Shown: piece by piece, positions 1-5,217 of the stretch
How positions within the stretch are numbered: position 1 is the first letter of the stretch
How the letters are laid out: every line of letters starts with the position of its first letter
Origin: Anaerolineales bacterium UBA4826
GTDB lineage: Bacteria > Chloroflexota > Anaerolineae > UBA4142
DNA: 5,752 bases
Assembly (NCBI GenBank): GCA_002400365.1
Contig: DHFK01000221.1
Span: forward strand, 1 to 5,752
Direction of reading: 5' to 3'
Notes under the pieces: generated by a model
The model's database searches: none
What the model was told of the DNA's origin: nothing
Seen by the model: the letters and a program-made list of their open reading frames with translations, nothing else
Program-made: the position numbers and the translations under genes

Positions 1-85
1 CCCCTATCCCCCCTTCCCCCCTTCCCCCTCTCCTGATGCTGAAGTGCGCATCAGGAGAGGGGGAAGGGGGCTGGGGGGTAGGGGG
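1..85. repeat. Large GC-rich palindromic repeat element (stem-loop)
   Basis: A left arm rich in C and a right arm rich in G are reverse complements. Bases 17-39 pair with 48-70 as 23 uninterrupted base pairs around an 8-base loop (40-47). After a small internal loop, 8-13 pair with 73-78. After a one-base bulge at T7, 1-6 pair with 79-84. The left arm starts at the window edge, so the element may extend further left. The composition differs from the coding DNA around it, and runs of C and G with the CCCCTA/TAGGGG pattern resemble interspersed repeats I associate with Chloroflexota genomes (from memory, not searched). It lies inside the reading frame of the YqeC-like gene. It is too long and too internal to be an ordinary terminator. 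Confidence 0.85.
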
Positions 86-1199
86 TGAGGCGCTCTCCAC
101 GCACCCTCACGTCCTAATCGTCGGCGAGGAGGTTGAGGGCGACAGGGTCGCGGGCGTCCCGCCTGAATTGATTGACGAACTCGCCGCGGACGACCGGGTG
201 GACGCGGTGATCTACGAGGCGGACGGCGCGCGGCTCTTGCCCTTCAAAGCGCCGGCGGCGCACGAACCGGTCGTGGCGAATTCGACGACACTGCTCGCGC
301 CGGTCATCGGCGTCACCGCGCTCGGCGCGCCGCTGGACGACGCGCACGTTCATCGCGCGGAGATCGTCGCGCGATTGGCGGGCGCGCGGCTCGGCGAACC
401 GGTCACACCGTTGATTGCCGCGCGCGTGCTCGCGCATCCCGACGGCGGATTAAAGCGCAAGCCGCAGGGCGCGCGCGCGCGCGTGCTCATCAACCAGGTT
501 GAAAGCGATTCCCAAATGGACCCCGCGCGCGCGCTCGCGCGTTTGCTGCTCAACTATGACGCGATCGACGCGGTCGCAATCGGCGCGGTCCGCAACGTGC
601 GAGACCCGATCCGCGAAACACATCGGCGCGTGGCGGCGATCGTGTTGGCGGCAGGCGCGGGAACGCGCATGCGCGGGCGCATCAAGCAACTGCTGCCCTG
701 GCGCGGCAAGACGCTGATCGAAAACGCGATTGACCTCGCCGCGCGGTCGCACGTCGTCGAGACAGTCGTCGTCCTAGGCGCGCACGCAGAAGAAATCCGC
801 GCGGTCATCCAAGCGACGCCGGTCCGCATCGTCGTCAATCGGCAGTGGGAAGAGGGACACTCGACCAGTATCCGCGCCGGGCTGAACGCGTTGTCGTCGC
901 GCATAGACGCCGCGATTTTCATCAACGCGGATCAACCTTTGCTGACGAGCGCAGTCGTCAATCAAATCATTCAACGTTATCGCGAGACGGACGCCTCCAT
1001 CATCGTGCCGCTGTACGCCGGCGCGCGCGGCAGCCCGGCGCTGTTCGATCGCAAGCATTGGTCCGAATTCGCGACGTTGCGCGGCGAGCAGGGCGGACGC
1101 GAGTTATTAGCAAAATATCCGGTCGCGCGCGTCGAATTTGCGGAGGCGCGCCTGGGAACGGACGTGGACACGCTGGAAGAGTATGAGAAATTGACATGA
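3..1199 (+). CDS. YqeC-like domain fused to MocA-like nucleotidyltransferase (5' partial)
   Basis: The N-terminal half matches the YqeC family (putative selenium cofactor biosynthesis protein, found beside molybdenum hydroxylase genes). It shows a VGEEVEGDRVAGVPPELIDEL segment, a YEADGAR motif near base 220, KAPAAHEP, an STT-L-PV-G stretch, VHR and a HPDGGLK motif. The C-terminal half, from about base 630, is a MobA-like NTP-transferase domain of the MocA type, which makes molybdopterin cytosine dinucleotide. Visible there are the nucleotide loop LAAGAGTRMRG followed by KQLLPWRGK, the metal-binding ADQPLL near 927, RGSPALFDR, GEQGGRELL and the terminal GTDVDTLEEY. The YqeC P-loop (GGGKTT type) is missing and should lie left of the window. 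The frame is open to the left edge through the palindrome. The ATG at 36 lies in the hairpin stem with no ribosome binding site, so I treat the gene as 5' partial. The domain calls are strong; the exact substrate is not settled. Confidence 0.85.
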   Translation, partial: PIPPSPLPPLLMLKCASGEGEGGWGVGGEALSTHPHVLIVGEEVEGDRVAGVPPELIDELAADDRVDAVIYEADGARLLPFKAPAAHEPVVANSTTLLAPVIGVTALGAPLDDAHVHRAEIVARLAGARLGEPVTPLIAARVLAHPDGGLKRKPQGARARVLINQVESDSQMDPARALARLLLNYDAIDAVAIGAVRNVRDPIRETHRRVAAIVLAAGAGTRMRGRIKQLLPWRGKTLIENAIDLAARSHVVETVVVLGAHAEEIRAVIQATPVRIVVNRQWEEGHSTSIRAGLNALSSRIDAAIFINADQPLLTSAVVNQIIQRYRETDASIIVPLYAGARGSPALFDRKHWSEFATLRGEQGGRELLAKYPVARVEFAEARLGTDVDTLEEYEKLT

Positions 1200-1219
1200 C
1201 TCGCCGCGCGTGGTATAGT
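1191..1219 (+). promoter_or_regulatory. Near-consensus sigma70 promoter inside the end of the fusion gene
   Basis: A perfect -35 hexamer TTGACA (1191-1196) is separated by exactly 17 bases from TATAGT (1214-1219). The -10 is preceded by TGG, giving an extended -10. Eleven of twelve consensus bases match with ideal spacing, which is unlikely by chance in DNA this GC-rich. Transcription would start near 1226. The promoter covers the stop codon of the fusion gene and the ATG at 1196, which argues against that ATG as the main start of the next gene. Confidence 0.7.
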
Positions 1220-1287
1220 TGGACTGCGCTATCTCTCAACGACGAGGAGTTTACCCCGGCATTAGAAAAGATTCGTTCAGTGACGAC

Positions 1288-1313
1288 GCCAGCAGATTTC
1301 GGGCTGGCTTTTT
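1288..1313 (+). terminator. Terminator-like hairpin in the leader of the AlkZ-like gene
   Basis: GCCAGC (1288-1293) pairs perfectly with GCTGGC (1303-1308) around a 9-base loop and is followed directly by five T (1309-1313). It lies about 62 bases after the predicted transcription start and just before the GTG at 1319. The layout fits an attenuator or the end of a short leader RNA of roughly 88 bases. The stem is only six base pairs, so termination may be partial. No known riboswitch class was recognised in the leader. Confidence 0.45.
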
Positions 1314-1318
1314 CTATC

Positions 1319-2134
1319 GTGAAATCATCGCTCGACCTGAAACAAATCGAACGCCAGCGCGATGTGATCTATCGGCGCACGCGCGCGTTGCGCGTGCAGA
1401 CGATGCGCGACGCCGCGCGCTTTATTGACGCCGTCGGCTTTTGTCTGCTCTTTGCTTCGACGCGGAACGTCGAATTGCCGTCTCTGTTCGAAGCGGTCAA
1501 GGGTCGCCGCGACGCGCACATTGACGATTGGGATGCCGACTCGGATCGCGTGTGGGGCTGGAAGAACGATCTGCCGGCGACGCGGCGCGCGTACTATGGC
1601 AAAGCGTTGACCGGCAAGCCGATGTTCATTTCGCTCGAGATGCTGCCGTACGTGATCGCGCTCGCCGCGCCGGCGAATGTGCGCGCGGAGTACCAACGCG
1701 GACGCGTCAGCCAGGAAGCCAAGCGCGTGCACGACGCGTTGGCGGCAATGGGGCCCACGCCCGCGATGGCGCTGCGCGCCGCGACCGGGCTGGACAATGC
1801 GCGTTATCATCGCGCGTTGGACGAGTTGCAGCGCGCGCTGGTCGTCGCGCCCGTCGGCGCGACGCTCGAACGCGGCGCGTGGGCGTCCCAGATTTTCGAT
1901 TTGGTCGCGCGCTGGTTCCCGCGCCAATGCGAGCGCGCGCAAAAGATTGACACCGCCGCCGCATACCGGGCAATCGTCAAACGCTACGTGACGACGACGC
2001 TCGCCAGCACCGTCCCGATGGTCGTCCGGGTCTTTGGCTTGCCGCGCGAGCGGGTGGACGCGGCGGTGGACGCCCTGGTCGCGCGTCGGATCTTTTCGAA
2101 ACAAGCGAATTGGATTCTGAGGCATGTTGAATAG
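1319..2134 (+). CDS. AlkZ/YcaQ-related winged-helix protein
   Basis: The protein resembles the AlkZ-related branch of the YcaQ/AlkZ (HTH_42) superfamily, whose characterised members are DNA glycosylases that unhook interstrand crosslinks. With the GTG start at 1319 it has 271 residues. Family-like stretches are ARFIDAVGFCLLF (33-45), ELPSLFEAV (52-60), VWGWKNDLPATRRAYYGK (78-95) and FISLEMLPY (103-111). Two helix-rich regions follow (about 130-180 and 212-268) that look like tandem winged-helix units. I do not see the QxQ/QxD catalytic motif of AlkZ or YcaQ in the N-terminal part, so glycosylase activity is doubtful. An upstream in-frame ATG at 1196 would add 41 residues and overlap the previous stop as ATGA. 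I prefer 1319 because a strong promoter and a hairpin with a T-tract occupy 1191-1313 and codons there lose the G/C third-base bias of the neighbours. A GTG at 1280 is a further option. The ribosome binding site is weak in all cases. The end overlaps the next gene by 11 bases. Confidence 0.7.
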   Translation: MKSSLDLKQIERQRDVIYRRTRALRVQTMRDAARFIDAVGFCLLFASTRNVELPSLFEAVKGRRDAHIDDWDADSDRVWGWKNDLPATRRAYYGKALTGKPMFISLEMLPYVIALAAPANVRAEYQRGRVSQEAKRVHDALAAMGPTPAMALRAATGLDNARYHRALDELQRALVVAPVGATLERGAWASQIFDLVARWFPRQCERAQKIDTAAAYRAIVKRYVTTTLASTVPMVVRVFGLPRERVDAAVDALVARRIFSKQANWILRHVE

Positions 2135-3428
2135 CGATGGGACGATTGACTTGACCTTACCGGCGGAAATCCGCGTGCTGATGCCGGGGGGCCAAGTGGA
2201 AGAAATGAAACTGGAGACGTATCTTGCCGGCGCAGTGGCGGCGGAGATTGGCACGCTCGCGCCCTTGGAGGCACTCAAAGCCCAAGCGATTGCGTCGCGC
2301 ACGTACGCCGCGCTGCTGCGCCGTCACCCGGAACAAAACGCCGACGTGTGCATCACCGCGCACTGCCAACGCTGGAAGCGCGTCGATCCCATTTCCGCCC
2401 CCGAAGTTTTCCGCGCGCTCAGCGAGACCTGGGGCATGGTCGCGCTGCACGCCGACAACCTGATCAACGCGTTTTTCTTCGAGCATTGCGATGGGCACAC
2501 GCGCAACGCCGAGGACATGCTGATTCCCCCGTTCGATTATTTGCGCGGGGTGGATTGCCCGTGCGGCTTTCTCACGCTGAAAGGTCACGGCGTCGGCATG
2601 TGCAAGCGCGGCGCGATCGTGATGGCGCGCCGCGGCGCATCGTTCGAGCAAATCCTGAGCCATTACTATCGCGGCGTGGCCGTCGCGCGCGCGAGCGTCG
2701 CCAACCCGATCGTCTTAGAGCCAGAGCAAGTCGAACTGACTCAGCCACCCGCTCCGCTACCACAAGCGCCGGCGAAGAGAAAGGCAAAACCCAAAGCGAC
2801 CGCGCCCAGGCGCAAGCCCGCGCGTGAACCGGAACGAGTGCGTCGGTTCGTTCCCCCGGCGCCTGCCACGGCACCGGAACCGGCGCCGCCCGCGCCTCCC
2901 ATTGTCATACCAGTCGAATTGCCAAGCCCAAAGGCAGAGCCGCTCACACCCGAGCCTACGCCGGCGGCGACCGAAACAACCGCGCCGACCCCGGCGATCT
3001 CTCCGCCAAGCGCGCCCACTGTAGAAATCGAAACTGCGCCGAGCATCGCCGCGCAGCCCGCGCCGGCAGAACCGCTTGCAGAAACGCCGGCGGTTGTCGC
3101 GGCCCCGGCCGTCGCAGCGCCCAGGGTCGCCGAAACAAAGGCGCCGGCGTTGGAGCAAGCGCCACGGGCACGCGTGCGCCCGATCCACGTTGATCACTTG
3201 CCGGGCGGGCGCATGATTGCCGGCTGCTTGTCCCGCGCCGGCGCCGTCGTGTCCATCGAAGACGCGCGGGGGAACAAGACGCTAGTCTTTAGCGGCAGCG
3301 CGCCGCACTATGGCGAAGGCGGATTCGAGACGCTGCTCGCGGAGGACGGCGTGTACCGTGTGGCGATTGACGGTCAGTTGATCGAGGTCAACGTGCGCGG
3401 GGAAACGGTGTTTATTCACGCGGGGTGA
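2124..3428 (+). CDS. SpoIID/LytB-domain protein with Pro/Ala-rich linker and C-terminal beta domain
   Basis: Residues about 14-190 form a SpoIID/LytB domain, the fold of the SpoIID lytic transglycosylase and of amidase enhancers acting on peptidoglycan. Seen here are ETYLAGAVAAEIG with the probable catalytic Glu41, PLEALKAQAIASRTYA (47-62), CITAHCQRW (76-84), the HCDGHTRNAEDM region (121-132), and GHGVGMCKRGA (154-164) followed by ILSHYYRGV. Cys and His residues (C76, H80, C81, H121, C122, C145, C147) could bind metal. Residues about 205-350 are a low-complexity Pro/Ala/Glu linker with a basic start. Residues about 350-434 form a small separate domain, probably beta-rich, with GSAPHYGEGGFE near 391-402. 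I recognise no named family for it. There is no signal peptide or membrane segment at the chosen start, which is odd for a wall enzyme. The ATG overlaps the preceding gene by 11 bases with GAGG close upstream, which suggests translational coupling. Confidence 0.82.
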   Translation: MLNSDGTIDLTLPAEIRVLMPGGQVEEMKLETYLAGAVAAEIGTLAPLEALKAQAIASRTYAALLRRHPEQNADVCITAHCQRWKRVDPISAPEVFRALSETWGMVALHADNLINAFFFEHCDGHTRNAEDMLIPPFDYLRGVDCPCGFLTLKGHGVGMCKRGAIVMARRGASFEQILSHYYRGVAVARASVANPIVLEPEQVELTQPPAPLPQAPAKRKAKPKATAPRRKPAREPERVRRFVPPAPATAPEPAPPAPPIVIPVELPSPKAEPLTPEPTPAATETTAPTPAISPPSAPTVEIETAPSIAAQPAPAEPLAETPAVVAAPAVAAPRVAETKAPALEQAPRARVRPIHVDHLPGGRMIAGCLSRAGAVVSIEDARGNKTLVFSGSAPHYGEGGFETLLAEDGVYRVAIDGQLIEVNVRGETVFIHAG

Positions 3429-3446
3429 GAGGAAAACGTAAAGCGC

Positions 3447-3478
3447 AAGCCGCCGGCGAGTTCGGCGGCTTTTATTTT
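3447..3478 (+). terminator. Intrinsic terminator between convergent operons
   Basis: AAGCCGCCG (3447-3455) pairs perfectly with CGGCGGCTT (3463-3471), giving nine base pairs with a 7-base loop, followed by TTATTTTG. It starts 18 bases after the stop of the SpoIID-like gene. The T-rich tail overlaps the final codons of the convergent minus-strand gene. Read on the minus strand, the same stem follows that gene's stop directly, with a moderately T-rich tail, so it may work in both directions. Confidence 0.85.
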
Positions 3479-4383
3479 GCCAGGAGCAAGTCAACGATCG
3501 CCGGCGCGAGATCGGTCAGCGATTTGATGCGCGGCGCGATTCTGGCGCGTTCCGCGCCGATGAGGAGCGTCGGCACCGGGTTGCGCGTGTGCCCTTTTGC
3601 CGACGTATCCTCGATGTTGCCGTGATCGCTGGTCGCGATGACGAGCACATCGTCAAGACAGGTTTCATCGAGGATGCCGCGCAGGAGTTGATCCACTTCT
3701 TCGAGCACGCGCGCGGTCAAATCCGGTTTGGCTTTGTGTCCCGCCATGTCGGTCAGAAAGTACTCAAAGACGGCGAGGTCGTTTTCGCTGGCAAGGCGCG
3801 CCAGATTCCTGCCCGCCGCGCGCGCGGTAATCAGCGGCACATCCGCGCTGTGCTCACGCCAAAGTTGATTCGTGACAAAAGCGCTGACCGCGCGTCCGGC
3901 GCGCAAATCGTCAATATCGCGATAGCGGACGCCGGCGGCGTGGACCGCGTGCGACAGCGCCGAGCGCCGCGCCTTGTTGCGCGCGAGCCGCTCGAAGAAA
4001 ATCGGCGGATAGGCGTTGGCGAACGCCACGCGGCGCGGCGCGGCGACGAGACGCTGAAAAAGGTTCTCGTGCGCGAGCAACCGGCGGAGCGCGGCATTCG
4101 GATACGGCCCCAGGTGTTCGCCGATGGCTTGCGGCGCGTTGACGCCGGTAAAGATCGTCGTCTGCCCGGTCGCGCTCTGCGGCAGCCCCGGCACGCCGAG
4201 CGTCGCGTCGGTGGGAATGAGCGTCGCGCGCGCGGAATCGAAATGCCCGTTGCCGCGCAAGGTCGGCATCTCGCCGTCGAATAGCGCGCGCAGTGTGGGC
4301 ATCGGCGCGGTGACGAGTGGATTGACGGCGCGATCGTTTGGGCCCAAGCCCCAGCCGTCGAAAAAGAGCATCAGGATACGCAT
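3472..4383 (-). CDS. Alkaline-phosphatase-superfamily metalloenzyme, phosphoglycerate-mutase-like
   Basis: This 303-residue protein carries the two-metal site of the metalloenzyme superfamily (phosphoglycerate mutase, phosphopentomutase, alkaline phosphatase). MLFFDGWGLG supplies Asp9. LPQSATGQTT (67-76) holds the likely Ser70 or Thr nucleophile. FLTDMAGH gives Asp212 and His216, TSDHGNIED gives Asp253 and His254, and GHTRNP gives His265. The order and spacing of D, S/T, D-x3-H, DH and H match cofactor-independent phosphoglycerate mutase. It is much shorter than that enzyme (about 510 residues). The segment between nucleophile and D-x3-H, about 140 residues, includes a VAFANAYPPIFFERL stretch not typical of glycolytic mutases. 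It probably hydrolyses or moves a phosphate (or phosphonate) group on an unknown substrate, in the cytoplasm because no signal peptide is seen. Its ATG lies 13 bases inside the end of the flavin reductase-like gene, so translation is probably coupled. Confidence 0.8.
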   Translation of the reverse strand: MRILMLFFDGWGLGPNDRAVNPLVTAPMPTLRALFDGEMPTLRGNGHFDSARATLIPTDATLGVPGLPQSATGQTTIFTGVNAPQAIGEHLGPYPNAALRRLLAHENLFQRLVAAPRRVAFANAYPPIFFERLARNKARRSALSHAVHAAGVRYRDIDDLRAGRAVSAFVTNQLWREHSADVPLITARAAGRNLARLASENDLAVFEYFLTDMAGHKAKPDLTARVLEEVDQLLRGILDETCLDDVLVIATSDHGNIEDTSAKGHTRNPVPTLLIGAERARIAPRIKSLTDLAPAIVDLLLAK

Positions 4384-4889
4384 GTCAAATGTGCCAATAT
4401 TTTGTCCGGCGACGCGTACTCGCCGTTGAGCCAGAGCAGCGGACGCGCGTCGCGCGCGCGGCCAAAACCAGCCGCTTGCGCCGCGCCGATGAAAATCGTG
4501 TGATCGCCCGCAGCGTGCGCGGCGACGACACGGCAGTCCAGGTACGCGATACAGTCGTCGAAAATCGGCGCGCCGGTCGTGGCGCGATGATGTGCGATGC
4601 CGGCAAAGGGATCTGCCGGGGCGACGACTTGCTTGGCAAAGCGTTTCGCCAGATGCGCTTGCCGCGCGCTGAGGATGTTCAGCGCAAAGATGCCGGCGCG
4701 CGCAACCAGGTCGTGCGTCGTCGTGCCCTTGGTTATGCAGATCAGAACGAGCGTTGGGTCGAGTGAGACGGACGTGAACGAGTTAGCGGTCATGCCGTGA
4801 ATCCGTTCGCCGTGGCGGACGGTGAGTATCGTCACGCCGGTCGGAAATCGGCGCATCACTTGACGAAAGAGCGTTGGGTCAATGGACAC
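4371..4889 (-). CDS. Flavin reductase-like, FMN-binding split-barrel protein
   Basis: At 172 residues this has the usual length of the flavin reductase domain family (FMN-binding split barrel), which uses NAD(P)H to reduce FMN or FAD, or supplies reduced flavin to a monooxygenase. Key stretches are FRQVMRRFPTGVTILTV (8-24), the signature MTANSFTSVSLDPTLVLICI (33-52), ARAGIFALNILSARQAHLAKRFA (63-85), DCIAYLDCRVVAAHAAGDHTIFIG (112-135) and PLLWLNGEY (150-158). I place the start at a GTG (4889) because AGGAG lies four bases upstream and the family begins close to this point. A longer frame from an ATG at 4988 adds 33 residues with no family resemblance and would span the likely promoter. The partner oxygenase is not in the window, so substrate and pathway are open. 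Confidence 0.85.
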   Translation of the reverse strand: MSIDPTLFRQVMRRFPTGVTILTVRHGERIHGMTANSFTSVSLDPTLVLICITKGTTTHDLVARAGIFALNILSARQAHLAKRFAKQVVAPADPFAGIAHHRATTGAPIFDDCIAYLDCRVVAAHAAGDHTIFIGAAQAAGFGRARDARPLLWLNGEYASPDKILAHLTCVS

Positions 4890-4893
4890 AGAA

Positions 4894-4898
4894 CTCCT
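4894..4898 (-). promoter_or_regulatory. Ribosome binding site AGGAG that fixes the GTG start
   Basis: On the minus strand AGGAG is followed by TTCT and then GTG at 4889. This is the best Shine-Dalgarno match near the gene, and it supports the GTG over the upstream ATG at 4988. Confidence 0.6.
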
Positions 4899-4959
4899 GG
4901 GAATGGCAAATGGCGGATCGCGGGCTTGGCTTGAGCGTTCCGAACTCCGCAAGCGCTTT

Positions 4960-4965
4960 ATTATA
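4960..4965 (-). promoter_or_regulatory. Consensus -10 box for the minus-strand operon
   Basis: The minus strand reads TATAAT at 4965-4960, a perfect -10 hexamer in an AT-rich patch. No good -35 is seen at 16-18 bases upstream. Transcription from here would give a leader of about 64 bases to the GTG at 4889. It is about 130 bases from the divergent toxin-antitoxin promoter. Confidence 0.45.
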
Positions 4966-5092
4966 GTCCATTGGCGAAGAAATGGCATAAAGGTTTTGCA
5001 AGAGGTGAGGACGCGCGCGAGCGTGTTGGCGCATGGAGAACAAAAGGCACAGGGTCGCGGTATGATCTCTCAACAGCCGCGCCGTGCCGCCG

Positions 5093-5121
5093 TTGCCTTG
5101 CCCGGTGGAGTGTGATATAAT
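5093..5121 (+). promoter_or_regulatory. Sigma70 promoter of the toxin-antitoxin operon
   Basis: TTGCCT (5093-5098, four of six matches to TTGACA) lies 17 bases from a perfect TATAAT (5116-5121). The -10 has an upstream TGA, giving an extended -10. Transcription should start near 5128, leaving a leader of about 90 bases before the ATG at 5218. Confidence 0.65.
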
Positions 5122-5144
5122 GACTCTGGAAAGCAAACCAACCC

Positions 5145-5189
5145 TGGCTTGTTCCCAAACGCGATGACGCACGGGATGAGCCATTTTTT
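5145..5189 (+). terminator. Terminator-like hairpin in the toxin-antitoxin leader
   Basis: Bases 5145-5156 pair with 5173-5183 as 11 base pairs including two G-T wobbles, with T5153 bulged. Inside the apical loop GCG (5161-5163) pairs with CGC (5168-5170). Six T follow directly (5184-5189). It sits downstream of the promoter and 16 bases before the ribosome site. No plus-strand gene precedes it, so it is more likely an attenuator or the end of a short leader RNA than a terminator for an upstream gene. Confidence 0.5.
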
Positions 5190-5205
5190 CTGTAGGACGT
5201 TTGGC

Positions 5206-5211
5206 AAGAGG
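5206..5211 (+). promoter_or_regulatory. Ribosome binding site of the nucleotidyltransferase gene
   Basis: AAGAGG ends six bases before the ATG at 5218. This clear Shine-Dalgarno match favours 5218 over the ATG at 5275, which has only a weak GAAG upstream. Confidence 0.65.
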
Positions 5212-5217
5212 TGAACG

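Larger units (their letters stand above)
4890..5217. other. Divergent intergenic region
   Basis: This gap of 328 bases lies between the divergent minus-strand operon and the plus-strand toxin-antitoxin pair. It holds the minus-strand ribosome site and -10 box, a plus-strand promoter (5093-5121), a terminator-like hairpin (5145-5189) and a ribosome site (5206-5211). A 16-base near-identical direct repeat occurs at 4993-5008 and 5199-5214. The stretch 5009-5092 contains nothing I can name. Frames crossing the gap on either strand show no recognisable protein. Confidence 0.6.

Noticed and set aside
36..89. ATG at 36 as true start of the fusion gene
   Set aside because: It lies inside the hairpin stem with no ribosome binding site, the frame is open to the window edge, and the YqeC P-loop half is missing, so the gene most likely starts left of the window.
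469..483. Alternating GC tract as possible Z-DNA or regulatory site
   Set aside because: It is in frame within the YqeC-like domain and similar CGCG runs occur all over the window, so it looks like compositional bias.
1226..1318. Guanidine-III (ykkC-III) riboswitch
   Set aside because: The leader has GACGAGG followed by ACCCCGG, which recalls that consensus, but the first-strand partner, the pseudoknot arms and the conserved ACAAGACGG part are absent.
1325..2302. Long minus-strand frame of 325 codons opposite the AlkZ-like and SpoIID-like genes
   Set aside because: The plus-strand genes have clear family motifs. The antisense frame is Arg-rich, low in motif content and typical of a shadow in GC-rich DNA.
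2740..3046. Gly-rich minus-strand frame opposite the Pro/Ala linker
   Set aside because: Glycine and alanine richness is the direct complement of the Pro/Ala codons; there is no start context or domain.
3589..4284. Plus-strand frame of 231 codons opposite the metalloenzyme
   Set aside because: It is the complement of a gene with all catalytic residues and has no recognisable domain of its own.
4890..4988. N-terminal extension of the flavin reductase to the ATG at 4988
   Set aside because: The added residues show no family resemblance, the segment contains the likely -10 box, and AGGAG before the GTG at 4889 fits better.
4882..5184. Small frames on both strands in the divergent intergenic region
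   Set aside because: They cross promoters and hairpins, lack ribosome sites and show no recognisable protein motif.
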